A stretch of DNA of 48,041 bases from Actinomycetes bacterium (GCA_021809805.1 JAJZKA010000008.1:1-48041), one strand, 5' to 3'; positions 28,178-37,140 are shown, counted from the first letter of the stretch. The notes: generated from the sequence alone by a model not told the origin. Translations and numbers: made by a program.

Positions 28178-29638
28178 TCAGCTGCGCGCTCCTTGGCGTC
28201 GTGCCGCGAGGTAGGGGTTCGGGATCTCCTCGGACTCAGGGAGTGCGGGGCACATGGCGTGAGCCCATTCGGTCTCGCCCAGCTCGGAGAGGATGTGCTC
28301 GACCGTCGATTCGACGACGTGTCGCGCCTTGGGCAGGTCGATGCCAATCAGCTCGTGGTCGTGCTTGACGACTCGGCCGTTCACCATGACGGTGTGGACG
28401 TCGCCGCGTCCTGCCTGGAACACCACGTGGCCACAGGGGTTCAAGATCGGGAACATCACAGGCGAGCGGTCGTTCTTCACGAGCACGACATCCGCCTTCT
28501 TCCCTGGCGTGAGGCTGCCGACGGCGTGGTCGAGTCCGAGGGCCTCTGCACCGCCGATGGTGGCCCAGCGGACGACGTCGTCGGCACGAACACCGCTCGT
28601 CACGCAGGTCTCGTTCCGACCGTGCGCCTCTTGGTGCTCGCGGCACCGGTCGATGTTCAGCGTTGCCCGCATGGCGGAGAACATGTCGGCGCTCCACCAC
28701 ACGCTCGTGTCGCTCGATAGCGAGATGGGAATGCCGTGGCGGCGCAGCTGCCATGACGTCGGAAATCCCTGCCCTGCGTTCGCCTCGCTCTCGCTTGCCA
28801 CGGACGCGTGTGCGCCCGACGCCGCGATGCGTTGGTAGGAGTCCTCCGACAGCGTGGACGCGTGCACGTAGGTGACGTCGTCGGTCATGAAGCCGTGCTC
28901 GGCCATCTGCACGATCCCCTTGTCGTCGGTGGCACCCCACACCCCAGCGTGCGTCGTCACGCGGAGCCCGAGGTCCCGTGCCGCCTCGAACGCCGCCTTC
29001 TCCGGGAAGTCGGGCTGGCCGGTGACGTCGAATGCGAGCTGGCATCCGAGCATGTCGGTCGGGCTCGAAAAGTGCCGGGAGACGAAGTCCCTGAGCTCGC
29101 TGCTCGGTGCCCACTCCCATGGCGCGCCGAAGATGTTGCCGTACGCGAGGACGAAGCGGCCTGGCACCCCTCGCAGGGCTTCCAGCGCGCCCTCGGCGTG
29201 GTCGATGGTGCGCAGCCCGTGCGACCAGTCCACGGTAGTCGTCACTCCGGCGTCAATCGCTTCGATTGCAGAGAGCAGGTTTCCCGCGTACACGTCCTCG
29301 GGGCGGAAGACCTTTCCCCAATTGATGTAGTAGAAGACGAAGTACTGGCTGAGCGTCCAGTCGGCCCCGAACCCGCGCATGGCCGTCTGCCACATATGCC
29401 GGTGGGTGTCGATCATGCCGGGCATCACGATGCCGCCGCTCGCGTCGACGACCACGGTTCCCTCGGGCGCGGGAAGGTGACGTCCGACGGCCATGATCCG
29501 CTCGCCTTCGACGAGTACGTCGGCACCCTCGAGGACGCCCGTCGAGTCCATGGTGAGGACGGTGCCTCCCTGGAAGAGCACCGGCGTACCCGGCGCCAAT
29601 GAACGGAATCGCTCCCGTGTGACCATGTCTCCGCTCAT
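28178..29638 (-). CDS. Amidohydrolase family protein (cytosine deaminase/chlorohydrolase-like)
   Basis: GMIDTHRHMWQTAMRG (HxH), VTTHAGVWG, YVHASTLS, SLSSDTSVW, GSLTPGKKADVVLV. Confidence 0.9.
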   Translation of the reverse strand: MSGDMVTRERFRSLAPGTPVLFQGGTVLTMDSTGVLEGADVLVEGERIMAVGRHLPAPEGTVVVDASGGIVMPGMIDTHRHMWQTAMRGFGADWTLSQYFVFYYINWGKVFRPEDVYAGNLLSAIEAIDAGVTTTVDWSHGLRTIDHAEGALEALRGVPGRFVLAYGNIFGAPWEWAPSSELRDFVSRHFSSPTDMLGCQLAFDVTGQPDFPEKAAFEAARDLGLRVTTHAGVWGATDDKGIVQMAEHGFMTDDVTYVHASTLSEDSYQRIAASGAHASVASESEANAGQGFPTSWQLRRHGIPISLSSDTSVWWSADMFSAMRATLNIDRCREHQEAHGRNETCVTSGVRADDVVRWATIGGAEALGLDHAVGSLTPGKKADVVLVKNDRSPVMFPILNPCGHVVFQAGRGDVHTVMVNGRVVKHDHELIGIDLPKARHVVESTVEHILSELGETEWAHAMCPALPESEEIPNPYLAARRQGARS

Positions 29639-29718
29639 CAGCGAATCCCCCTCTCTTCGTCGTGCATCGTGTCGAGACGTTGCTCGCGCTCGCCGCCCGC
29701 GGGCATCCGATGTGGTGC

Positions 29719-31098
29719 TCAGCGCCCGTTCGATCCTGCGCGTGCGCCGTCTTTTTCCGCGAGTCCCCGCGGCGCCCGGTTGCGGTGGGACTGTGCGTCC
29801 CTGGTGGTGGTGAGCGGGCCGTCGACGGTCCAGTATCGTTGGCCGGCGACGAGCAGCTCCTCAGCGGGGAACTTGGTGATGACCTCGCAGCCGTCGGCGG
29901 TCACCACGAGCTCCTCTTCTATCCGGGCGGCGGACCAGCCATCCGAGGCGGGCCAGTAGGTCTCCAGTGCGAACACCATGCCCTCTTCGAGGACCTCTGG
30001 ATGGTCGAGCGAGACCAAGCGGGAGAAGATGGGCTTCTCCCAGATGGACAGGCCAACGCCGTGGCCGTACTGCAGGGCGAAGGCCGCCAGCTCGTCGGGG
30101 AAGCCGAACTCCTCGGCTCGCGGGAACACCTCGACCACGTCGGCCGTCGTCGCGCCGGGCTTCACCCGGTCGATGGCCTCGTCCATGTACTCACGGCACC
30201 GGCGGTACGCGTCTTTCTGGGCGATGCTCGCGCTCCCTACGGCAAACGTGCGGTAGTAGCAGGTACGGTAGCCGTTGAAGGAGTGGAGGATGTCGAAGAA
30301 CGCCGGATCGCCGGGACGCAGGATTCGGTCGCTGTAGACGTGGGGATGCGGGGCGCAGCGTTCCCCAGAGATTGCGTTGACGCCCTCTACATGTTCACTG
30401 CCCAGGTCGTACAAGACTTTCGATACCAGCCCGACGCACTCATTTTCCTTGACACCGGGCCGCAGGAACGCGTAGAGCTCGTCGTAGGCGGCGTCGACCA
30501 TGGATGCCGCGGCGACGAGCAAGGAGACCTCGTCTTCGGTCTTGCGCCGCCGCGACTCGAGGAAGACCTGCTGACCGTCGACGACATGAATGCCTGCTTC
30601 GGAGAGGGCATGCAGGACTGGGATCTCGGCGACATCCACGCCGACGGGTTCGTTGGCAAGGCCGTACTTGTCGAGCTCGCGTTTGATGGAGGCGGCGACC
30701 TCCTCTGCCCTGCCCGCGCCGGGGTGGAAGGCGCCACGCAGGGTCGAAATTCCCGGGCGCGAGCCGTGCTCCGGCGGGATGCCGGGACGCGCGCCCGATC
30801 CGTGGTCGAGCCATGGGTCGTAGAGCACGTGGTGGCGTGCCGCCGAGCCGAAGTCCCAGATCACCGGCTCGCCTCCGCGAGGCAGGAGCGCGAAGCGGAT
30901 GAGCTTGTCCATGGCCCACGTGCCGATGTGGGTGGCCGTCATGTAGCGGATGTTGTGGAAGTCGAAGCTGAGTACGGCACCCAGCTCGCTCTGCTCGAGT
31001 TGCGCCCGCAGGCGTGCCAGTCGCTCGCCTCGCAACCGATCGAAGTCGATGCGCCGCTCCCAGTCGACGGCGTTCAGCCCGAAGCTCTTCAGTCCCAC
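29719..31098 (-). CDS. M24 family metallopeptidase-like (Xaa-Pro peptidase fold) protein with atypical metal ligand
   Basis: FFDILHSFNGYRTCYYRTF, QYGHGVGLSIWEKP, LEEGMVFALET, ARIEEELVVT. Confidence 0.85.
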   Translation of the reverse strand: MGLKSFGLNAVDWERRIDFDRLRGERLARLRAQLEQSELGAVLSFDFHNIRYMTATHIGTWAMDKLIRFALLPRGGEPVIWDFGSAARHHVLYDPWLDHGSGARPGIPPEHGSRPGISTLRGAFHPGAGRAEEVAASIKRELDKYGLANEPVGVDVAEIPVLHALSEAGIHVVDGQQVFLESRRRKTEDEVSLLVAAASMVDAAYDELYAFLRPGVKENECVGLVSKVLYDLGSEHVEGVNAISGERCAPHPHVYSDRILRPGDPAFFDILHSFNGYRTCYYRTFAVGSASIAQKDAYRRCREYMDEAIDRVKPGATTADVVEVFPRAEEFGFPDELAAFALQYGHGVGLSIWEKPIFSRLVSLDHPEVLEEGMVFALETYWPASDGWSAARIEEELVVTADGCEVITKFPAEELLVAGQRYWTVDGPLTTTRDAQSHRNRAPRGLAEKDGARAGSNGR

Positions 31099-31108
31099 CG
31101 TTGTCCTC

Positions 31109-31157
31109 CCTGTCGCGTCAACGGACCTGTCGCGTGATGAACCTGTTGCGTCATCGG
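31109..31157. repeat. 16/17-bp imperfect tandem repeat x3
   Basis: CCTGTCGCGTCAACGGA / CCTGTCGCGTGATGAA / CCTGTTGCGTCATCGG. Confidence 0.75.
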
Positions 31158-31870
31158 AGAAGCCACCCCCCGTCGACGAAGAGGTCGGCGCCGTTCATGC
31201 CGCCACACTCGAGGAGGAAGGTGGAGGCTTCGACGATCTCCACCATCGTGACGAGCCGGCCGATCGGGGTGCGAGCCACGACCGCGTCGAGCGGCTTGTC
31301 GACCCAGTAGGGACTGTCGCCCACGATTCCCGGATGGATGGCGTTGACCCGGACCGGTGCCAGCTCGCACGCGAGCGTGCGGACCATTCCCGAGATACCG
31401 CCGTTCACCGTGCTTACCGTCGTCGACCCGTCGTACGGGCGCTCCTTGGCGAGGCCCCCGAAGAGGAGCACCGACGCGTCCTTTGTGAAGCGGTCCTGGA
31501 GTACGTGCACCGACTCGGCGTAGCCCACCAGCTTCAGGGTCACGAGGCGCAGGGCGCGGAGTCGGTCGTACTCGCTGATGCGGTTGACGTCGCGTTCGAT
31601 GGCAGCGATCACGAGGCGCTGCACGGCGCCGATCGACTCGAGTGCCGGGCGGATCGACTCGGGCTCGGCTAGGTCGAGGCCGATGCCCGTCGTGTCGCCA
31701 CCGATGTCGGTAGCGACTTTCTGCGCGCGCTGTTCGTCGCGTCCCGACACCACGACGGCGCATCCTTTCTGCGCGTATGCCGCGGCCAGCTCACGGCCGA
31801 TGCCCGACGTGCCGCCCAGCACGACGACCGCGCCGTCCGTCCGTCCCTCCATGTGCGCTCCTCCACTCAC
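31151..31870 (-). CDS. SDR family protein, divergent active site
   Basis: VVVLGGTSGIGRELAAAYAQKG, VRVNAIHPGIVGDSP, GGMNGADLFVDGGWLLR; no YxxxK. Confidence 0.83.
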   Translation of the reverse strand: MSGGAHMEGRTDGAVVVLGGTSGIGRELAAAYAQKGCAVVVSGRDEQRAQKVATDIGGDTTGIGLDLAEPESIRPALESIGAVQRLVIAAIERDVNRISEYDRLRALRLVTLKLVGYAESVHVLQDRFTKDASVLLFGGLAKERPYDGSTTVSTVNGGISGMVRTLACELAPVRVNAIHPGIVGDSPYWVDKPLDAVVARTPIGRLVTMVEIVEASTFLLECGGMNGADLFVDGGWLLR

Positions 31871-31901
31871 ATTGGTGCGCCGCGCTCGACGCGGCCGCAG
31901 G

Positions 31902-32078
31902 TCAACCGTTCCTCAGTCTGGTCCATGCGTCGAACGCCACGGCGCCGATCAGGAGGACACCGATCACGGAACGCCACACGGCTCCTCTGCCTCCGAGAAT
32001 GCTCGTTTCGCGGACGACGATGCCGGCGAGCACAGTGAAGGCCAAGGCCGTGCCCACGTTGGACTGCGTGCTGCGCAC
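31902..32078 (-). pseudogene. C-terminal remnant of a ribose/simple-sugar type ABC permease (BPD_transp_2-like)
   Basis: Reverse-strand reading VRSTQSNVGTALAFTVLAGIVVRETSILGGRGAVWRSVIGVLLIGAVAFDAWTRLRNG* resembles RbsC-type C-terminus (SAQPNxGTG...GGTSLFGGRGSVWRTLIGVLLIG); similarity may extend to about 32100. Confidence 0.7.
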
Positions 32079-32340
32079 CCGGGAGGTGTCGATGACCCGC
32101 GCCGAGCGCGGCGTGCAGCGCCGTCTGCTTGGCGTGCACGTGCGCGGGAGCAGCCTCCGCGGATGAGCTGAACGCAGCGTTCAGGGCCAGCGCACGTGCG
32201 GGGCTAGCGACGACGGCAATCACGCGGTATACGGTCTTCGCCCCAATCCTGATCGCACTGCTGCCCCCCTTGTTCGAGTGGGCCGATCCCAATGGACGCG
32301 CCACTGCACTGGGCTGTCAGTGTGAACCTCTGCCAACCGG

Positions 32341-32360
32341 CTGTCAAGTGACAGTCAACA
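32341..32360 (+). promoter_or_regulatory. Operator-like inverted repeat upstream of the HIBADH-like gene
   Basis: CTGTCAAGTGACAGTCAACA; contains perfect CTGTCA-AG-TGACAG; 16/20 match to site at 34149-34168. Confidence 0.5.
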
Positions 32361-32447
32361 TAATGTACAACGCAACAACACATGCGCCGGGCTCGTGAAG
32401 GCGCCGGCGGGCTGCTACACCTGGGCGAGCGATGGAGGAGAAGAGCA

Positions 32448-33344
32448 ATGGACATCGGTGTGGTGGGACTCGGCAAGATGGGCTCGGCGCTCGCCCGGCG
32501 CCTCCTCGCCCAGGATGTGTCGGTCGTCGTGTGGAACCGCAGCCCCGGACCGGTCGATGCACTCGTCGCCGACGGCGCCGTCGCGGCGCAGGACCTGTCG
32601 AAAATGTGGCGCGCGGCGAGCACGATCTGCACGTTCCTCGCCGACGATGCCGCCGTCGCCGATGTGCTGCTCGGCGAGGGGGGGCTGCTGGCGACCGCTA
32701 CGACGGGCGCGACCCTTGTCGAGCTCAGCACCATCTCTGCGGCTGCCTCGGCGTTGGTTGCCGATGCGGCCCGGGCGCGCGACGTCCGCTACGTCCGCGC
32801 CCCTGTGAGCGGCAATCCCGGTGTGCTCACGGCGGGGAAGCTGTCCCTGATCGTCTCGGGAGACCAGGCCGACATCGACGTCGTGAGGCCGGTGCTCGAG
32901 CTGATCGGACCGACGGTCACCTACGTGGGCGAGGGAGAGGCCGCCCGGATCGTGAAGCTCGCGGTGAACGTGGTGCTCGCCGGCACCGCAGCTCTGCTCG
33001 CCGAAGTCCTCCTCCTCGCCGAGGCATGGGACATCGACAGGTCGGTCCTTCTCGAAGTGCTGCAGCGGTCGGCAGTCGGATCGCCGTTCATCGGCTACAA
33101 AACGCCGGCCCTGCTGGCGCGCGACTACGGCGCGACCTTCACCCTGGCGATGATCTTGAAGGACCTCGGCCTCGCCCACGACGCGGCACAGTCGGTATCC
33201 GTGCCCATGCCTGTCGCCGATCTGGTGGCGAGCGAGGCGAGCGACAGCTGCAGCAAGGGCCTAGCCGACTTGGACTTCATGTCGTTGCTCCCGCATCTCC
33301 AGCACCTTGCCGGCCGGCTCTCCGATGTGCCGGTGATCGGATAG
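32448..33344 (+). CDS. NAD(P)-dependent oxidoreductase, 3-hydroxyisobutyrate dehydrogenase family
   Basis: IGVVGLGKMGSALARRLL, VRAPVSGNPGVLTAGKLSLIVSGD, KLAVNVVLA. Confidence 0.9.
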   Translation: MDIGVVGLGKMGSALARRLLAQDVSVVVWNRSPGPVDALVADGAVAAQDLSKMWRAASTICTFLADDAAVADVLLGEGGLLATATTGATLVELSTISAAASALVADAARARDVRYVRAPVSGNPGVLTAGKLSLIVSGDQADIDVVRPVLELIGPTVTYVGEGEAARIVKLAVNVVLAGTAALLAEVLLLAEAWDIDRSVLLEVLQRSAVGSPFIGYKTPALLARDYGATFTLAMILKDLGLAHDAAQSVSVPMPVADLVASEASDSCSKGLADLDFMSLLPHLQHLAGRLSDVPVIG

Positions 33345-33353
33345 CGACGCACG

Positions 33354-34115
33354 TCAGAGGCTCTCGGGGGAGGGCCAGCGGTCTTCGACGAACCAGATCG
33401 CTCGCACGGGCACGGCCCCGGCATTCCAGAAGCGGTGAGGAATGGTCGAGTCGAACGCCATCGAGTCCCCCGGCTCGAGCACGTACTCCTCGAAGCCAAT
33501 CTGCACGGAGAGCTGGCCTTCGAGGATGACGCTGTACTCCCTCCCGTTGTGGCGGATGGCGTGATCGTCGTCGTTCGAACCACCGCCGATCCCGTAGGTG
33601 ACCTCCATGAACTCCGCGCTCGTCTCTGGGAGCGGCGTCAAGAGCTCCCAGCGGACACCGCGCTCGAGATTGATGACGCGGCGTTCGTGTGGGTGCAACA
33701 CGACGGGGGCTCGGCGCGACATCGGTGCGCTCGGGGACCGCGGCGCGTGGCGGTTGCCGCTTCGCGGTGCCGCGTCCACTGGGGCATCGGCCCCAGTGAT
33801 GAGATTGTCGGTCGATATCTTGAGCGCGCGACTGATGGAGTAGAGGGTGCTCACGGAGGGGTTCGTGAGCCCCTTCTCTATCTGCGAGATCATGCTCGCC
33901 GAACAGTCGACACGCCGGGCGAGCTCGCGGACGCCGATGCCCTGCTCCAGGCGTGCCGTGCGAATGCGCTGGCCCAGCTGCGCGACGGCGTCGGCCGCGC
34001 CCTCTGCACCAGGGGGCGGAGGGGCCTCGCCGAGCGGCCCCCGGCCGAGGGATGCCACGGCCCGGCGAAGGCTGACGTGCGGCGAACCCTCGCCCGAAGG
34101 TTCGCTCGCGTCCAT
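33354..34115 (-). CDS. XRE family transcriptional regulator with C-terminal cupin domain
   Basis: GQRIRTARLEQGIGVRELARRVDCSASMISQIEKGLTNPSVSTLYSISRAL HTH; GREYSVILEGQLSVQIGFEEYVLEPGDSMAFDSTIPHRFWN cupin. Confidence 0.93.
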   Translation of the reverse strand: MDASEPSGEGSPHVSLRRAVASLGRGPLGEAPPPPGAEGAADAVAQLGQRIRTARLEQGIGVRELARRVDCSASMISQIEKGLTNPSVSTLYSISRALKISTDNLITGADAPVDAAPRSGNRHAPRSPSAPMSRRAPVVLHPHERRVINLERGVRWELLTPLPETSAEFMEVTYGIGGGSNDDDHAIRHNGREYSVILEGQLSVQIGFEEYVLEPGDSMAFDSTIPHRFWNAGAVPVRAIWFVEDRWPSPESL

Positions 34116-34148
34116 GGATGCGGATGGTACCAGTGTGCGACCACGAAG

Positions 34149-34168
34149 TGTTCGTTGTTACTTGACAG
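34149..34168 (-). promoter_or_regulatory. Operator-like site in the promoter region of the XRE-cupin regulator
   Basis: Minus strand CTGTCAAGTAACAACGAACA, 16/20 match to 32341-32360. Confidence 0.5.
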
Positions 34169-34420
34169 TTCGAAGGAGGTGCCCGCAGACTGACCGTTGG
34201 CGTCTGCCGGGTGCTGGAAAGGGGCCGGGTCGTCGACCGGAGCTCGTCGAGGGTGGCCGGTCGCCACCGGACGACTGATGCACGAGCCCGGCGAACAAGG
34301 CCGAGAGGAGCAGTCGATGCGTGAGAGCGTGGTGGCCGTCGCCGGGCGGCCGAGAAGCGACAGGCGTGGTGCACTGCATGCCGGAGCGCGCCGGTCGGCC
34401 GCCGGCTCGATGCGGAGGGC

Positions 34421-35461
34421 ATGGCGGTGACCGCGAGGACCGAGCAGCCATCCGGCGCGGGAGCGGCAGTTGCGAACGGCGTGCCAGCGCTCGACGCGCG
34501 GCTCCGCGTCTACCAGATGATGGTCGAGATGCGCGACTTCGAGAAGCGGGCGTACGACCTATTTCTCCAAGGGCTCGTGAAGGGCACGAGCCACCTGGGA
34601 CTCGGCCAGGAGGCGGTGGCCGCTGGGTTCGGTGCGGCGATGCGTCCCGAGGACTACACGTTCGCCACCTACCGGGGCCACAACCACACGCTCGCCCGTG
34701 GTGTGCCGATGGCCCGCATCATGGCCGAGCTCATGGGCAGGGAGCTTGGTCTCATGGCCGGCAAGGGTGGCTCGATGCACCTCACGAGCGTCGAGCATCG
34801 GATGATGGGATCGTACGCGATCGTGGGTGCGCACCTCACCATCGCGAACGGGGCCGCCTGGTCGTCGAAATTGCGCGGGACGGGCGAAGTGACCGTGTGC
34901 TTCTTCGGGGACGGGACCACCAATATCGGCGCCTTCCACGAGGCGCTCAACCTGGCCGCCGTGTGGCACCTGCCGGTCGTCTTCGTCTGCGAGAACAACC
35001 GCTGGATGGAGTACACCCCGATCCGGTCGGTCACCGCGGTCGATCATCCCGCCGCGGACAGGGCGCCCGCCTATGGGCTTTCGGCCTCCGTCGTCGACGG
35101 GAACGACGCGGACGTCGTCTACTCCGTGGCCACGAGCGCGATCGAGCGGGCGCGCAGCGGCGGCGGTCCGAGCCTCGTGGAGGCCGAGACGTACCGGCAC
35201 GGTGGGCACTCCCGTGCTGATCCAGGCAAGTATCGGCCGGACGACGAGGTGGCAGCATGGCTCGCGCGCGATCCCATTCCTGCGCTCCGGCACCGGCTCC
35301 TCGACGCGGGCGTGCCTGAAGCTCGATTGGTCGCGATCGAGCAGGCATCGCTCGCTGCCGTCGACGAGGCGACGGCGCAGGCGCAAGCAAGTCCTGCGCC
35401 TCCGCGCTCTTTGGTCGAACGGGACGTGTTCGCAGATGGAGGTGCGTCGTGGCGGAGATGA
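34421..35461 (+). CDS. Thiamine-diphosphate dehydrogenase E1 component, alpha subunit (pyruvate/acetoin type)
   Basis: GTSHLGLGQEAVAAG, DYTFATYRGHNHTLARG, GDGTTNIGAFHEALNLAAVWHLPVVFVCENN ThDP motif, RHGGHSRADP. Confidence 0.93.
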   Translation: MAVTARTEQPSGAGAAVANGVPALDARLRVYQMMVEMRDFEKRAYDLFLQGLVKGTSHLGLGQEAVAAGFGAAMRPEDYTFATYRGHNHTLARGVPMARIMAELMGRELGLMAGKGGSMHLTSVEHRMMGSYAIVGAHLTIANGAAWSSKLRGTGEVTVCFFGDGTTNIGAFHEALNLAAVWHLPVVFVCENNRWMEYTPIRSVTAVDHPAADRAPAYGLSASVVDGNDADVVYSVATSAIERARSGGGPSLVEAETYRHGGHSRADPGKYRPDDEVAAWLARDPIPALRHRLLDAGVPEARLVAIEQASLAAVDEATAQAQASPAPPRSLVERDVFADGGASWRR

Positions 35462-36423
35462 CCTATCGAGACGCCGTAGCGCGCGCCATCGCCCAGGAGA
35501 TGCGCCTGGATCCTTCGGTCGTCTTCTTGGGGGAGGACGTGGGCGCGGCGGGCGGGGTGTTCAAGGCAACGGTCGGGTTGCTCGACAGCTTCGGGCCGAC
35601 ACGGGTGGTCGACACGCCGATCTCCGAGCAGGCGATCCTGGGTGCCGCGATGGGCGCGGCCATGACGGGTCTCCGACCCATTGCCGAGATCATGTTCTCC
35701 GACTTCTTCGCCGTGTGCTGGGACATCGTGGCGAACGAGATAGCCAAGACGCGCTACATGACCAACGGCCAGGTGAGGCTCCCGCTGGTCATCCGTTCGG
35801 GCAACGGTGGCGGCGTCCGTTTCGGCGCTCAGCACTCCCAGAGCGTCGAGAACTGGGCCATGGCCGTGCCGGGGCTGAAGGTGGTGGCGCCTTCCACGCC
35901 CAAAGACGTGGTCGGGCTGTTGGCAGCGTCGATCCGTGACACAGACCCCGTGCTGTTCTTCGAGCAAAAGTCCCTCTACTCGACCAAGGGGGAGGTCCCC
36001 GACGGTGAGATCGTGGACGAGCTGGGCCGCGCATCGATGCTCCGGGACGGGACGGCGGCGACGATCGTGGCGCTTGCCGGTATGGTGCCGCGCGCGATGG
36101 CGGCCGCAGACCAGCTGGCGAGCGAAGGCATCGACGTGACGGTCATCGACCTGCGCTCCCTCGTACCACTGGACGTGACCACGGTGGCAACGTCAGTCGC
36201 ACAGACGGGCCACCTCGTCACGGTCGAGGAGAACCCTCGCCTCTGCGGGTGGGGCGCAGAGCTCGCGTCCATCATCGCCGAGGAGAACCTCTTCGATCTC
36301 GACGGGCCGATCGTGCGGGTCACCACTCCTCACGTGCCCCTGCCGGCGGCCGACGCACTCGAGGACGCCGCCATGCCCGACGTCACGAAGATCGTCGACG
36401 GCGTGCGCCGCTCGCTGCGCTGA
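35449..36423 (+). CDS. Thiamine-diphosphate dehydrogenase E1 component, beta subunit
   Basis: VVFLGEDVGAAGGVFKAT, RVVDTPISEQAILGAAMGAAMTG, RFGAQHSQSVENWAMAVPGLKVVAPSTP. Confidence 0.94.
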   Translation: MAEMTYRDAVARAIAQEMRLDPSVVFLGEDVGAAGGVFKATVGLLDSFGPTRVVDTPISEQAILGAAMGAAMTGLRPIAEIMFSDFFAVCWDIVANEIAKTRYMTNGQVRLPLVIRSGNGGGVRFGAQHSQSVENWAMAVPGLKVVAPSTPKDVVGLLAASIRDTDPVLFFEQKSLYSTKGEVPDGEIVDELGRASMLRDGTAATIVALAGMVPRAMAAADQLASEGIDVTVIDLRSLVPLDVTTVATSVAQTGHLVTVEENPRLCGWGAELASIIAEENLFDLDGPIVRVTTPHVPLPAADALEDAAMPDVTKIVDGVRRSLR

Positions 36424-36553
36424 GCCAGCGCTGCGCTCGTGCGGGCCCGCCATGGATGAGAGACGCACGGGCGCGCAGAAGCAGGGGGCGTGGTGGCGCG
36501 CCCAACGGCGTGGATCACTCCCAACGGGCGTGGGTAGATGGATACTTGTTCTC

Positions 36554-37135
36554 ATGGACCCTGCCGATCTCGACGACGACCCGCTCTGTCAGCTCGGCCG
36601 CTGGGTGGAGGAGGCGCGTGGCGCGGGGGAGGAGCTGCCGGAAGCGATGTGCCTCGCGACGGTGAGTGGAGACGGCATCCCTGACGCGCGCATGGTGCTC
36701 ATGCGCGGTCTCGACCACGGGGTGGTGTTCTTCACCGACTACGAGAGCGCCAAAGGACGCGAGCTTGCGCTGAACCCTTGTGCTGCGTCGGTGTTCCACC
36801 TCCCTCATCCGGTGCGGCGCCAGGTTCGGCTCCGCGGCACCGTCGATCGCGTGACGCCCGAGGAATCGGACCGCTACTGGATGACGCGCCCCGCCGCCTC
36901 GCGCAGGAGTGCGACGGCGTCGCACCAGAGCACCGTGATCGAAAGCAGGGCTGTGCTCGAGGCAGCGGTGGCGTCGCTGGGTGATGCAGAACCTGCGCGT
37001 CCTGCTCGATGGGGTGGGTTCCGCATCACGCCGTTCACGATGGAGTTCTGGGAGGAAGGTCGAGCCCGGCTCCACGACCGAGTGCGCTTCGACAGGGACG
37101 CCGAGGGATGGCGTTCGGCGCGCCTCTCGCCCTGA
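36554..37135 (+). CDS. pdxH: Pyridoxamine 5'-phosphate oxidase
   Basis: EAMCLATVSGDGIPDARMVLMRGLD, SAKGRELALNP, RQVRLRGTVDRV, RWGGFRITPFTMEFWEEGRARLHDR. Confidence 0.88.
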   Translation: MDPADLDDDPLCQLGRWVEEARGAGEELPEAMCLATVSGDGIPDARMVLMRGLDHGVVFFTDYESAKGRELALNPCAASVFHLPHPVRRQVRLRGTVDRVTPEESDRYWMTRPAASRRSATASHQSTVIESRAVLEAAVASLGDAEPARPARWGGFRITPFTMEFWEEGRARLHDRVRFDRDAEGWRSARLSP

Positions 37136-37140
37136 AGGGC

